The position numbers and the translations under genes are program-made. Under the pieces are notes generated by a model. That model worked only from the letters and a program-made list of their open reading frames with translations. It was not told where the DNA came from and did no database searches. A stretch of DNA of 64,000 bases from Bradyrhizobiaceae bacterium Ga0074131 (lineage in GTDB: Bacteria > Pseudomonadota > Alphaproteobacteria > Rhizobiales > Xanthobacteraceae), in contig LNEC01000006.1 in assembly GCA_001464035.1 (NCBI GenBank), forward strand, positions 124,001 through 188,000, read 5' to 3'. Below are positions 9,752 to 17,912 of this stretch, piece by piece; position 1 is the first letter of the stretch, and each line of letters opens with the position of its first letter.

Positions 9752-10657
9752 GTGGCTGAGGCTGCGTTGGACGACGTTTTCATCGACGACATCACCTTCC
9801 CCGCTGCCGACGGGTATCAGCTTGGCGCGACGCTGTTCTTGCCGCGCGGGGCAAAGCGCCACGCGGTCCTGATCAATTCGGCCGCGGCGACCCCGCGCCG
9901 GGTCTACAAGGGGTTCGCCGGCTATCTCGCGCGGCGCGGCTGCGCGGTGCTGACCTATGACTATCGCGGCACCGGCGATTCCAGGCAGAAAGCCCTGACC
10001 GGCTACAACCAGCCGAGATCGCTGGTCGGATTCAAGGCCACGATGTCGGACTGGGCCGCGCTCGATGCCGTCGCCGCGGTGGCCTGGATGCGCGAGCGCT
10101 ACACGACCCTGCCGCTCACCTATGTCGGCCATTCCTTCGGCGGCCAGGCCTTGGGACTGCTCGCCAACAACACCGAGATTTCCCGCGCCCTCTTCATCGC
10201 CGCCCAGGCCGGCTACTGGAAGCTGATGGCGTCGCCGGAGCGGTATCGCGTCTATGCCATGCTGAATTTCGTCGGCCTGCCGCTGACAAAGCTGCTGGGC
10301 TATGCGCCGGGCTGGAGCGGTCTCGGCGAGGACCTGCCCAGGGGCGTGTTCGAGCAATGGGTCGGCTGGGTCATGAGCGAGCGTTATCTGTTCACCGATC
10401 CAAGACTGGCCGGCCTGTCGAATTTCGCCAACTACAAGGGCGCGCTGCGCGCGCTATGCCTTGCCGATGATCCCTGGGCGACGCGGCCGGCGGTCGGATT
10501 GCTGTGTTCGGGATTTACCGCGATCGAGCCGGAGATCCTGACCATCACACCCGCCGATGCCGGTGTGACAAAGATCGGTCATTTCGGTTTCTTTCGTCCC
10601 GAGCATCGCGACACGCTGTGGCGCGGGGCTGCGGAATGGATCCAGGCGGCGGAGTAG
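9752..10657 (+). CDS. Alpha/beta hydrolase of the COG4757 type
   Basis: A 301-aa serine hydrolase-like protein from the GTG at 9752 (VAEAALDDVFIDDITFPAADG). GHSFGG at 126-131 holds the nucleophile Ser128; VLTYDYRGTGDSR is the strand and oxyanion-side loop, and a His in KIGHFGFF near the end is the likely catalytic His. Substrate is unknown. The start is uncertain: ATG 9656 is in frame and adds 32 residues, but the family usually begins a few residues before the first strand (DITFPAADGYQL). Confidence 0.8.
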   Translation: MAEAALDDVFIDDITFPAADGYQLGATLFLPRGAKRHAVLINSAAATPRRVYKGFAGYLARRGCAVLTYDYRGTGDSRQKALTGYNQPRSLVGFKATMSDWAALDAVAAVAWMRERYTTLPLTYVGHSFGGQALGLLANNTEISRALFIAAQAGYWKLMASPERYRVYAMLNFVGLPLTKLLGYAPGWSGLGEDLPRGVFEQWVGWVMSERYLFTDPRLAGLSNFANYKGALRALCLADDPWATRPAVGLLCSGFTAIEPEILTITPADAGVTKIGHFGFFRPEHRDTLWRGAAEWIQAAE

Positions 10658-10770
10658 GTTCGTCGCCGTCCTGCTCAGGGCCGGGACGACCGGCGTGTTC
10701 GTCGTTCGATACAGGGTATGGAGTAGGCTGCGGCCTCCCGGCTGTAGGCCTGCCGTCTCTGAAACACCGG

Positions 10771-10791
10771 ATCGCCCGCCTTCGCGGGCGA
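10771..10791. repeat. Palindromic repeat (RPE-like hairpin)
   Basis: TCGCCCGC at 10772-10779 and GCGGGCGA at 10784-10791 form an 8-bp perfect stem with a 4-nt loop. The flanks (aaacaccgg before, caacagctgagagtggg after) resemble a repetitive element of Bradyrhizobium genomes from memory. It lies between the hydrolase stop and the broken higA and could also end transcription. Confidence 0.6.
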
Positions 10792-10824
10792 CAACAGCTG
10801 AGAGTGGGAGCGTAGTCGTGCACA

Positions 10825-11085
10825 TCAGGCGACTTCCAGCGTCGGAATTTTCTTGATCATTTCCCCGAGCTCCTGCTGCGCGTGGTGCAGGTCGTACCGC
10901 TTCTGCAGATTGAGCCAGAGGTCCGGACCGTTTCCGCACAGCTTCCGAGCCGCAACGCCATGGAAGGGGTGACCGGCTGCTTCTCCGAAAGAATATCGTA
11001 AAGCGTCTGACGCGACACGCCGAGTAGTTTAGCGATCTCCGTCTTGGACCGAACAAGCGCCGGCGTCAGATGCCCGACCCCCGCC
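10825..11085 (-). pseudogene. higA-type antitoxin, truncated and frameshifted
   Basis: On the minus strand one frame reads LTPALVRSKTEIAKLLGVSR and then QTLYDILSEKQPVTPSMALRL. The neighbouring frame continues with RKLCGNGPDLWLNLQKRY and DLHHAQQELGEMIKKIPTLE to a TGA at 10825. Together these are the XRE domain and tail of a HigA/VapI-like antidote. A single missing base near 10945 (expected LGKLCGNG) breaks the frame, and the usual HPG-x-x-L-R-E head is gone, with a TAG upstream near 11084. No HigB toxin gene is next to it. Confidence 0.8.
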
Positions 11086-11178
11086 TACACTCGCCAATCA
11101 GAACCGGTTCCCGTTGAACCTTTCCTCTCCCCATGCAGACGGATAGGTACCGGGGGATTGCGTTGTCCGGATTTAGCG

Positions 11179-11214
11179 CAGCGCCGCCAAGCATTATTCG
11201 GCTAGGCGGCGCTG
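11179..11214. repeat. Inverted repeat downstream of the DUF3072 gene
   Basis: CAGCGCCGCC (11179-11188) pairs with GGCGGCGCTG (11205-11214) over a 16-nt loop. It lies just past the minus-strand stop at 11235. It lacks a U-run on that strand, so it may be a weak terminator or a mobile palindrome. Confidence 0.45.
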
Positions 11215-11234
11215 TTGCGTTGGTGGCCCTGATT

Positions 11235-11414
11235 TCAGAACGAGTTCGCCAGCTCGATCTCCGCCTTCAGCGCCAGGATCCTCCGCTCGGCTTCCCTTGC
11301 GGTGAGGTTGTTCTCGAACAGCTTCGGCTGGTAGGCCTCGGCGCTGAGGCTGCGCAGGGTCGCCAGCTGCGGGGATGTCATCGGGGCGTCGATCTGGTCG
11401 GGGAGACGGGGCAT
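11235..11414 (-). CDS. DUF3072 domain protein
   Basis: A 59-aa protein starting MPRLPDQIDAPMTSPQLATL. The pattern MTSPQLATLRSLSAEA, then a short acidic link, then NLTAREAERRILALKAEIEL matches the small DUF3072 family, whose members carry a T-x-x-Q-x-x-x-L-x-x-L-x-x-E-A head and an L-T-x-x-E-A-x-x-x-I tail. I use ATG 11414, which drops an N-terminal run unlike the family. Its promoter faces that of the gene at 11510, so the LexA-like box at 11464 may act on both. Function unknown. Confidence 0.75.
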   Translation of the reverse strand: MPRLPDQIDAPMTSPQLATLRSLSAEAYQPKLFENNLTAREAERRILALKAEIELANSF

Positions 11415-11463
11415 CGGGACTCCAAAGATTTTTTGTCTGGCCGGAAATCTTAACTTGAAATTT

Positions 11464-11478
11464 GTTCTTATTTTGTTC
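11464..11478. promoter_or_regulatory. Candidate LexA (SOS) box
   Basis: GTTC at 11464-11467, seven bases, then GTTC at 11475-11478: an exact match to the GTTC-N7-GTTC operator described for LexA of alphaproteobacteria. A -35-like TTGAAA is at 11455-11460 and a poor -10 (CTCTAT) lies 17 bp on, so the box would sit in the promoter spacer, where a repressor should act. The ATG of the next gene is 31 bp downstream. Confidence 0.6.
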
Positions 11479-11509
11479 TCTATGGGCACCAACCCCGTGA
11501 GGCAAGGCA

Positions 11510-11794
11510 ATGAACAACAAACTTGGCGAAATACGTAGAAAAATCAGATTCTTACGTTCTGACATGTTGAGTGCGGAGGCGACCATCCGTCACCAGGTCA
11601 ACCGCGGCGAGGACTGCGCCGAAGCCTCGCTGCAGCTGATGGCGATGCGCGTGGTCATGCTGAGGCTGATCGCCGAGCGCAACCGGCTCGGCGGCGAGGA
11701 ACGGCTGCTGGATGTCGACGAGCGGCTGAAGCTGGATTACCGCGCCGTCAGCCGAAAACCCCCGAAAGGCGCGCTCGGCCGCCGTGAGCGATGA
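11510..11794 (+). CDS. Small helical hypothetical protein, first of three
   Basis: A 94-aa basic, almost wholly helical protein: MNNKLGEIRRKIRFLRSDML, then ATIRHQVNRGEDCAEAS and LIAERNRLGGEE. Leu/Ile heptads suggest a coiled coil. The translation start has GAGGCAAGG a few bases upstream. It overlaps the next gene by 11 bp and follows the LexA-like box, so it may be part of an SOS-controlled set. The second gene has a similar layout (helix, -x-Q/R-x-G-L/E-D-, helix), so the two may be distant paralogues. Function unknown. Confidence 0.65.
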   Translation: MNNKLGEIRRKIRFLRSDMLSAEATIRHQVNRGEDCAEASLQLMAMRVVMLRLIAERNRLGGEERLLDVDERLKLDYRAVSRKPPKGALGRRER

Positions 11795-11996
11795 CCCCGT
11801 CGAATGGAAAATCCAGACCCTGCGCGGACAGCTCGTCGGGCTCGGCTCGGCGATCCGCCAGCTCCATCAGTCCGGGCTGGACAGCGCGACGGCGCCGCTC
11901 CTGCTCTCGCGCAAGCGGTCGGAACTGGAAGACCTGTTGAAGAGAGGCCGTGCCGATGTCCGAAACGCTCAAATGGTACGACCACAACGCGGATAA
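11784..11996 (+). CDS. Small helical hypothetical protein, second of three
   Basis: A 70-aa protein: MSDDPVEWKIQTLRGQLVGL, then IRQLHQSGLDSATAPLLLSR and a Lys/Arg/Glu-rich tail. It overlaps its upstream neighbour by 11 bp and the next gene by about 40 bp, which is typical of a compact operon. A central 'SGLDSATAPLLL-x-RKR-x-EL' turn between two helices suggests a helical hairpin. Not recognised beyond that. Confidence 0.6.
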   Translation: MSDDPVEWKIQTLRGQLVGLGSAIRQLHQSGLDSATAPLLLSRKRSELEDLLKRGRADVRNAQMVRPQRG

Positions 11997-12270
11997 CCCG
12001 TCCTGGATAAAAGCCTTGGCGGAGGTCCGGCGTCGGGCAACCCGGGAGGGTTGGTGTTATCCCCATGTCCGGGCGATCATTGTCTCGATCGACCAGTATG
12101 CGGAAGCGGCACTCGGCAATCGGAACTATTTTCTGAACAGGCCGTATGGCATTGGAGACCGCAACGGGCGACGTGCCGTAGCGGCAGCCGTAACAGGCCG
12201 CGAATCGCTTCCTGCGGCTATCGGGCGTGCTCAGCGCTTTGGTCGATGCTGGGAGACGATTGCCTTATAG
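11956..12270 (+). CDS. Small hypothetical protein, third of three
   Basis: A 104-aa protein starting MSETLKWYDHNADNPSWIKA. ATG 11956 is preceded by AGAGAGG at 11941-11947 with 8-nt spacing, so I prefer it to the in-frame GTG at 11950. The first 65 residues (to FLNRPYGIG) look like a real, Trp/Tyr-rich small domain; the rest is Arg/Ala-rich, runs into the convergent TetR gene by 40 bp, and may be out of its ancestral frame. Function unknown. Confidence 0.6.
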   Translation: MSETLKWYDHNADNPSWIKALAEVRRRATREGWCYPHVRAIIVSIDQYAEAALGNRNYFLNRPYGIGDRNGRRAVAAAVTGRESLPAAIGRAQRFGRCWETIAL

Positions 12271-12833
12271 GCATCCGCGACCAGGTCGTCGATGGCCGGA
12301 GGCGGCACCCGTCCCATTGCGACGAAGCGGCGGACGGCTGAGAATGGAAGGTCCAGCACCGCGAATGTGGCAACCTGCCGTGCGAAAACCGAGTTCCTTC
12401 CGAACAACCGCCGGGTAATCCGCACCAGCGCATTCTCCAGTTGCGCCTTCAATCGCTCGGCTTCCGCTTTCATTTCGGCCGGCCACGATTCGCTGAGGAA
12501 ATCCTCGCGGCGATGCAACAGCATAACCCGAGCCCCTTTGAAATCCTCGCGGACCGCTCGCGGAAGCGAAAGAGCTGCAGCGAGCCCGGCTTTCTCCGCG
12601 TCAGGCTCGTTCAGCGCGGTCGTCCATCGATCCTGGAAAAACGCGGCCTTGTTGAGCCAGAGCCGCCCCAGCAATTCATCGCGCGTGTGAAACCGATGAT
12701 AGATCGATCCACTCGGGGCACCGATGGCATGGCCGATTTCTGCGATCGTCGCCCCACCGGGCCCCCGCAACGCCACGATGTCGCCCGCGGCTTTCAAGAT
12801 ACTTATTTCATCATATTTGGCGGGACGAGGCAT
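12231..12833 (-). CDS. TetR family transcriptional regulator
   Basis: A 200-aa repressor-type protein. The HTH covers about residues 8-52: GATIAEIGHAIGAPSGSIYH with the tail RFHTRDELLGRLW, the classic TetR layout. The C-terminal ligand domain is divergent. I use ATG 12833 (MPRPAKYDE), preceded by AGGTGA, not the GTG at 12839. It is divergent from nothing at close range but stands next to the NnrU and MAPEG genes, whose shared upstream region has two palindromes, so these are possible targets. Confidence 0.88.
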   Translation of the reverse strand: MPRPAKYDEISILKAAGDIVALRGPGGATIAEIGHAIGAPSGSIYHRFHTRDELLGRLWLNKAAFFQDRWTTALNEPDAEKAGLAAALSLPRAVREDFKGARVMLLHRREDFLSESWPAEMKAEAERLKAQLENALVRITRRLFGRNSVFARQVATFAVLDLPFSAVRRFVAMGRVPPPAIDDLVADAYKAIVSQHRPKR

Positions 12834-12916
12834 CTTCACCTGTTAAATGCAGCTGTGATCGCGCACAAGGCGAACGCAATCCGGTTATCCGGCCGACGCT
12901 CGAATGCGCGGGGGTC

Positions 12917-13600
12917 TTATACGAGTGACCGATGCAATCCGGAAAGAAACGGGTGCAACCAAAGCAAGGCAAACCATATTACGAAGGCCGCCACCATCCG
13001 CCACAGGCCGATTTCACCGAAGGCGAAGGTCTGCCGTCCCGCGGCGATCGCCCAAAACGGCACCAGCGATGTTCTGCGGCTAAAATCCAACCATGCCGCG
13101 CCCAGAGCTAGCCGGCGTTTCCGGTCGATGCTCCACATTCCCATCGCCGCCACGGCACCGATCGATCCGAAAAACAGCAGCGCCGCGGAGTCGTGCCGAA
13201 CCAGCAGATGACTCGCCGACCACAAAAGAATACCCCAGAGAAAGGGATGCCGCGTCACCCTGACCATTCCGCGCACAATGTCCGGCTCATCAACCAAATT
13301 CGCCATCCCTGCCGTCGCAGGATTACGAGTGGAAAGGCCGGCGATCGTCAGCAACGTCGCAAAAAGCTGAATAACCGCGACAATACCAACCAGCCACGGA
13401 GCCGTGGCGATGCTTGTCGGCTTGACGTTCGCATAGGCGTGGCCCAGGCCCGCAAGACATACAATGGATAAGGCGGCAAAAGACATGCGGTAGGGCCGCT
13501 CGCCGATACGTGCCACCAGCCCGCTGCGGAAGGGCCCGCCCGAAATCAGGCGATGGATCAGTATCCACGCCGCCGCCCAGCCAACCAGCCATGCCATCAT
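12917..13600 (-). CDS. NnrU family membrane protein
   Basis: A 227-aa protein with about six membrane spans. The second block HRLISGGPFRSGLVARIGER, the TRHPFLWGILLWSASHLL motif (the family's R-H-P-x-x-x-G-x-x-x-W) and the charged loop before the last spans mark it as NnrU, related to the methyltransferase-like isoprenylcysteine group. NnrU was first linked to nitrite/nitric-oxide metabolism in Rhodobacter; no other nitrogen-oxide gene is nearby, so that role is not supported here. Two ATGs (13600, 13597) are possible starts. Divergent from the MAPEG gene. Confidence 0.85.
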   Translation of the reverse strand: MMAWLVGWAAAWILIHRLISGGPFRSGLVARIGERPYRMSFAALSIVCLAGLGHAYANVKPTSIATAPWLVGIVAVIQLFATLLTIAGLSTRNPATAGMANLVDEPDIVRGMVRVTRHPFLWGILLWSASHLLVRHDSAALLFFGSIGAVAAMGMWSIDRKRRLALGAAWLDFSRRTSLVPFWAIAAGRQTFAFGEIGLWRMVAAFVIWFALLWLHPFLSGLHRSLV

Positions 13601-13738
13601 TGGCCCTCGTCAACGCTGGACGTTTCCGCCCCCGCCCTGCCACCTGCGCTCCACGCATGTCCGCCCGCAAAAATTTCGGCGCCCGGCGCAGGACCCGAAT
13701 TATTGATCCTGCATTCGACAGGCGGTGTGAGGAAGCCA

Positions 13739-13789
13739 GTGCAACCGATTGCACGATATTATAATAGATATTAGAGTCAACTCTCTAAT
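13739..13789. promoter_or_regulatory. AT-rich divergent control region with two inverted repeats
   Basis: GTGCAA-CCGA-TTGCAC at 13739-13754 is a perfect 6-bp inverted repeat. A second one, ATTAGAG (13770-13776) and CTCTAAT (13783-13789) with a 6-nt spacer, ends 12 bp before the MAPEG ATG. A TATAAT lies between them at 13760-13765. The nearby TetR protein is a plausible binder. Confidence 0.55.
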
Positions 13790-13801
13790 TGGAGCAGGTC
13801 G

Positions 13802-14173
13802 ATGTCCCTTGCCTTCTGGTGTCTCTTCGCTGGAGGTCTATTGCCTGTCGCAATCGTCTTCATTGCCAAAGCGGATCCGGATCTCGATGTCCACAATCCG
13901 CGCGATGTGCACCTCACACAGACGGGCTTGCGCAAGCGCGCCTATGGCGCCCATCTGAACGGCCTGGAGGCCTTTCCGCTATTCGCGGCCGCCGTCATTA
14001 CAGCGACGCTGCGCGGGGTACCCCAAACATGGCTGGATATCGCGGCCTGCATCTGGCTTGTCGTGCGCGTGCTTTACACCGCCGCTTACCTGGCTGATCT
14101 GGCACCGATACGCCCGGTACTATGGGCCCTGAGCGTGCTTGTTTCTGCGACCATTTTCCTTCTGCCGGACTGA
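13802..14173 (+). CDS. MAPEG family membrane protein
   Basis: A 123-aa protein with four predicted spans, the size of the bacterial branch of MAPEG (membrane-associated proteins in eicosanoid and glutathione metabolism). The region KRAYGAHLNGLEAFPLFAAA has the family's A-x-x-N-x-x-E-x-F-P signature. Some members are glutathione-dependent, but bacterial substrates are mostly unknown. GGAG at 13791-13794 is a good ribosome site. It is divergent from the NnrU gene, with palindromes between. Confidence 0.88.
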   Translation: MSLAFWCLFAGGLLPVAIVFIAKADPDLDVHNPRDVHLTQTGLRKRAYGAHLNGLEAFPLFAAAVITATLRGVPQTWLDIAACIWLVVRVLYTAAYLADLAPIRPVLWALSVLVSATIFLLPD

Positions 14174-14264
14174 CGAACCGGCAGTTCCGCCAACACAATG
14201 TCCGGCCATCGGCGCAGTGACATCAGCGGTTTCCGCGATCATCCGGGGCGTTCAATCCAGAGCC

Positions 14265-15650
14265 CTACTCCGCCGCCTCCCGCACATACCTCGCCGTCAC
14301 CGTCCGCATCGTCACCAGTTCTTCCGCAGCGGTCGGGTGCAGCGCCATCGTCGCGTCGAAGTCCGCCTTGGTCGCCTTCATCTTCACGGCGATGCCGAGC
14401 AGTTGCACCATTTCGGCGGCGCCGTCGCCGACGATGTGGCAGCCGACGACGCGATCGGTTGTCCCGTCGACCACCAGCTTCATCAGCACGCGGGTGTCGC
14501 GGCCGGACATCGTCGCCTTCATCGGCCGAAAACTGGTCTTGTAGATATCGACGTGGCTGAATTTGGCGCGGGCCTCGGTTTCGGTGAGGCCGACGGTGCC
14601 GACCTCGGGCTGGGAAAACACCGCGGTCGGAATGTCCGCATGATCGACCTCGACGGTACGCGGGCCGAACACGGTGTCGGCGAAGGCGTGGCCCTCGCGG
14701 ATCGCGACCGGCGTCAGGTTGGTGCGATGGGTGACGTCGCCGATGGCGTAGATCGACGGCACCGAGGTTTTGGAAAAGCTGTCGACGGCGATGCCGCCAT
14801 TGGCGGGATTGATGGCGACCCCGGTGGTCTCGAGCCCGAGATTGGCGACGGCAGGATGCCGGCCGATCGCGAACATCACCTGGTCGGAGGCGATGCTGGA
14901 GCCGTTCGACAGATGCGCGGTGAATTCCTCGCCGTGCTTGTCGACCTTGCTGACGGTGCAGCCGGTCAGGATCGTGATGCCGTTCTTCTCCATCTCGGCG
15001 CGCACATGGCTGCGGACGTCCTCGTCGAAACCGCGCAGGATGTTGCCGCCGCGATAGACCAGCGTCACGTCGGAACCAAAACCGGCGAAGATGCAGGCGA
15101 ACTCCAGCGCGATGTAACCGCCGCCCTGGATCACGATGCGCTTTGGCAAGGCGGTGAGGTGAAACACCTCGTTGGAGGAGATGACGTGCTCGATGCCGGG
15201 AATCCCGGCGCCATGGTTGGGCGCGCCGCCGGTCGCGATCAGCACGTATCTGGCGGTGACAGCCTCGCCGTTCGCAAGCCGCAGCGTGTGGGGGTCCTCG
15301 AACACCGCGCGGGACTTGACCACGCGGGCGCCGGATTTTTCGACGTTCGCGGTATAGGCCGCCTCGAGCCGGGCGATCTCCCGGTCCTTGTTCGCGATCA
15401 ATGTCGGCCAGTCGAAGGTGGCTGTGGGAATGGTCCAGCCGAAGCCGGCAGCGTCCTCGATCTCGTGCCGGATATGCGAGGAATAGACCAGGAGTTTCTT
15501 GGGCACGCAGCCGCGGATCACGCAGGTGCCGCCCATGCGGTATTCTTCGGCGATCATCACTTTGGCGCCATGGCCGGCGGCAATCCGGGCGGCGCGAACC
15601 CCGCCGGACCCTCCTCCGATCACGAACAGATCGACGTCGAACTCAGCCAT
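14265..15650 (-). CDS. gor: Glutathione-disulfide reductase
   Basis: A 461-aa FAD flavoprotein that reduces GSSG with NADPH. It opens with the FAD motif DLFVIGGGSGGVRAARIAAG, has the redox pair in GGTCVIRGCVPKK, a second nucleotide motif IVIQGGGYIALEFA, the FAD-binding YAIGDVT and the terminal HPTAAEE with the active-site His and Glu of the partner subunit. Length and order are normal. It lies downstream of the DUF2059 and rpiA genes, probably in one transcription unit. Confidence 0.96.
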   Translation of the reverse strand: MAEFDVDLFVIGGGSGGVRAARIAAGHGAKVMIAEEYRMGGTCVIRGCVPKKLLVYSSHIRHEIEDAAGFGWTIPTATFDWPTLIANKDREIARLEAAYTANVEKSGARVVKSRAVFEDPHTLRLANGEAVTARYVLIATGGAPNHGAGIPGIEHVISSNEVFHLTALPKRIVIQGGGYIALEFACIFAGFGSDVTLVYRGGNILRGFDEDVRSHVRAEMEKNGITILTGCTVSKVDKHGEEFTAHLSNGSSIASDQVMFAIGRHPAVANLGLETTGVAINPANGGIAVDSFSKTSVPSIYAIGDVTHRTNLTPVAIREGHAFADTVFGPRTVEVDHADIPTAVFSQPEVGTVGLTETEARAKFSHVDIYKTSFRPMKATMSGRDTRVLMKLVVDGTTDRVVGCHIVGDGAAEMVQLLGIAVKMKATKADFDATMALHPTAAEELVTMRTVTARYVREAAE

Positions 15651-15730
15651 GGTGCTCTCAGTTCACTCGGATGGCGAATAGCGAATGGCGAATCAAATTG
15701 CGACGCACCTTATCCTTCGCTACCCCTACT

Positions 15731-16315
15731 TCAGATCTGCTTGCCGCGCTTGCGCATCTCGGCGCGGAATTCACCGTTGACGGTTTCGGCGAAATTCTGC
15801 GCCCAGCCGTTCATGTAGGACATGCTGAACTGAATGGCGCGGGGCTCCGCCGAGAGCAGTTTCTGGCCGAGCGGGGATTTGTAGAAGGCGACGAGGTCCT
15901 TCAGTTCCTGCTCGGAAAACTCGTTGGCGTAGACATTGGCCATGCCGTCGCCGATCTCCTTCTCGCGGCCGGCCAGCTTCTGCGCGACCACCACGGCGAC
16001 CTCGTTGAGATCCTTCTGGTAGTTCAGGTTGGCCTGCAGCAGCGCGTTCTTGGTCTGCTCGACGATGTTGGGAACGGCGCTGGCGTACATCGCGCTGGCG
16101 TTCTTCATCGCCAGAATTTCTTTTGCCGCGGCGATCGCCGCCGGCGAACCCTGCTTGAGCGGCACCGCCGTCGCCGCCGGCGCCGGCTGCTTCTGCTGTG
16201 CCGCGGCCGGAACGCCCGATAGCGGCAGTCCCAAAGCGAGGCCCAGGGCAAGGCCCGAGACAATGCCCCCCCAGGCGACGCGCGGGCCCGACAAGATTTT
16301 CGAAAGAAGCTTCAT
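15731..16315 (-). CDS. DUF2059 domain protein, exported
   Basis: A 194-aa protein with an N-terminal signal or anchor (PRVAWGGIVSGLALGLALGL), an Ala/Pro/Gln linker and a helical domain from about residue 50. The stretch ELKDLVAFYKSPLGQKLL is the hallmark of DUF2059 (Y-x-S-P-x-G-x-K). CAGGAGAG stands just before the ATG at 16315. Members occur in the periplasm with no fixed role. It sits between rpiA and gor. Confidence 0.9.
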   Translation of the reverse strand: MKLLSKILSGPRVAWGGIVSGLALGLALGLPLSGVPAAAQQKQPAPAATAVPLKQGSPAAIAAAKEILAMKNASAMYASAVPNIVEQTKNALLQANLNYQKDLNEVAVVVAQKLAGREKEIGDGMANVYANEFSEQELKDLVAFYKSPLGQKLLSAEPRAIQFSMSYMNGWAQNFAETVNGEFRAEMRKRGKQI

Positions 16316-16339
16316 TCCAACTCTCCTGAGATTGCGGCG

Positions 16340-17038
16340 TCAGCGCCGTTCAATAACGCGAATTCCCCGGGCACCTGCCAGCACGGCCGTGTCGGCAAGA
16401 CCGATGAACAGCCCGTGCTCGACAACACCGGGTATCGAGGTCAACAGCCCCGCCAGACGCGGCGCATCGGTTATTCGTCCCAAATGGGCATCGACAATGC
16501 AGTGGCCGCCATCGGTGACAAAAACGTGGCCGTCCCTGCCCTTTCGCAGCACCATGTGCCCGGAATTGCCGCTTTGCGCAAATGCCGCGGCCATGGCGCG
16601 CTGGGTGGCGGCGCGGCCGAACGGAATGACCTCGACGGGCAGCGCAAAGCGCCCGAGCACATCGACCCATTTGGTGTCGTCGGCGATCACGATCATGCGA
16701 TCCGAGGCGGCGGCGACGATCTTTTCGCGCAGTAGCGCGCCGCCGCCGCCCTTGATCAGGTTGAGCGCGGGATCGATCTCGTCGGCGCCGTCGACGGTGA
16801 GGTCGAGCCGGTCGACCTCGTCGAGCGTGGTCAGCGGCACGCCGCATTGCTCGGCCTGGATGCGGGTGGCTTCCGAGGTCGGCACGCCGACGACCTTCAA
16901 TCCGGCACGCACCTTTTCGCCGAGCAGGTCGACGAAATGCGCGGCCGTCGAACCGGTGCCGAGCCCGAGCTTCATGCCGTCACGCACGTGATCGAGCGCG
17001 CGCGCCGCCGCCTGCCGTTTCAATTCGTCCATGTTCAC
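16340..17038 (-). CDS. rpiA: Ribose-5-phosphate isomerase A
   Basis: A 232-aa enzyme that interconverts ribose 5-phosphate and ribulose 5-phosphate. [17 protein letters not shown] is the phosphate loop, VDGADEIDP the catalytic Asp pair and [16 protein letters not shown] the active-site Lys and general base region. The likely start is GTG 17038, with AAGGG eight bases upstream; ATG 17032 is the alternative. Followed by the DUF2059 and gor genes. Confidence 0.95.
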   Translation of the reverse strand: MNMDELKRQAAARALDHVRDGMKLGLGTGSTAAHFVDLLGEKVRAGLKVVGVPTSEATRIQAEQCGVPLTTLDEVDRLDLTVDGADEIDPALNLIKGGGGALLREKIVAAASDRMIVIADDTKWVDVLGRFALPVEVIPFGRAATQRAMAAAFAQSGNSGHMVLRKGRDGHVFVTDGGHCIVDAHLGRITDAPRLAGLLTSIPGVVEHGLFIGLADTAVLAGARGIRVIERR

Positions 17039-17196
17039 GCGATAGGCCCTTGGGAGTTGCCGCCGAGGATGCGGCCGGCGCTGGTCTGGCGGGGCATCTT
17101 TAGCGTCGTTTCGTGATCAGGGACAGGGCGATGCAGGGCTCCGGCGGCGCTCGCCGGGGCTTGCGCCATGGCGCGGGGACCGCTAGCGATTTCCGC

Positions 17197-17883
17197 ATGA
17201 GCTCTCCCCGCATCGTTGTATTCGATCTCGACGGCACGCTGGTGGATACCGCGCCCGACCTGATCAACGCGCTCAACTTCGTGCTTGACCGCGAGGGCTT
17301 GCCGCCGGTGCCGCTGCATGCCGCGCGCAATATGATCGGACAAGGCGCCCGAAAGCTGATCGAACGCGGCCTCGAGGTCGATGGCCGCGCCGCCAGCGCC
17401 GCTGATATCACCCGGCTGCTTGCCGATTTCATCGATTATTACGCAGCCAATATCGCCGTCGCCTCGCGGCCGTTCGAGGGCCTAGAGAGCGCGCTCGACC
17501 AGCTCTCGGCGCGCGGCTTCCGCTTCGCGGTCTGCACCAACAAGCTGGAATGGCTGTCGAAGCTGCTGCTCGACGAGTTGGGCCTGAGCGCGCGATTTGC
17601 CGCGATCTGCGGTGCCGACACGTTCGGGGTTTCCAAACCCGACCCGGTCATCCTGCGTGAGACCATCGCGCGCGCCGGCGGGCATCCGTCGGCTGCGATC
17701 ATGGTGGGGGACGCCGGCCCGGATATCGGCGTCGCCCGCCGCGCTGGCATCCCGGTGATCGGCGTCGAATTCGGCTACACCGAAGTGCCGATCGCCGATC
17801 TCGAGCCGGACCTGCTGATCAGCCGCATGCGTGATCTGCCTGATGCCGTCGAGCGCCTGACGAGTCTCCGAAATAGATCATAA
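17197..17883 (+). CDS. gph: Phosphoglycolate phosphatase (HAD family)
   Basis: A 228-aa HAD hydrolase. VFDLDGTLVDTAPDLINALN gives the nucleophile Asp and motif I with the Gph-type 'TAPDL' extension; CTNK is motif II; SKPDPVIL holds the Lys of motif III; MVGDAGPDIGVARRAG is motif IV. It removes phosphate from 2-phosphoglycolate formed by Rubisco or DNA repair. I use ATG 17197, since the family starts right before the first strand. Phosphoglycolate specificity is inferred from the cap motif and length. Confidence 0.88.
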   Translation: MSSPRIVVFDLDGTLVDTAPDLINALNFVLDREGLPPVPLHAARNMIGQGARKLIERGLEVDGRAASAADITRLLADFIDYYAANIAVASRPFEGLESALDQLSARGFRFAVCTNKLEWLSKLLLDELGLSARFAAICGADTFGVSKPDPVILRETIARAGGHPSAAIMVGDAGPDIGVARRAGIPVIGVEFGYTEVPIADLEPDLLISRMRDLPDAVERLTSLRNRS

Positions 17884-17912
17884 GATGTTGATTATAATAG
17901 ACAATAATGTAG

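Noticed and set aside
11133..11453. 106-codon plus-strand ORF
   Set aside because: Runs antisense to the DUF3072 gene and has no ribosome site or family likeness.
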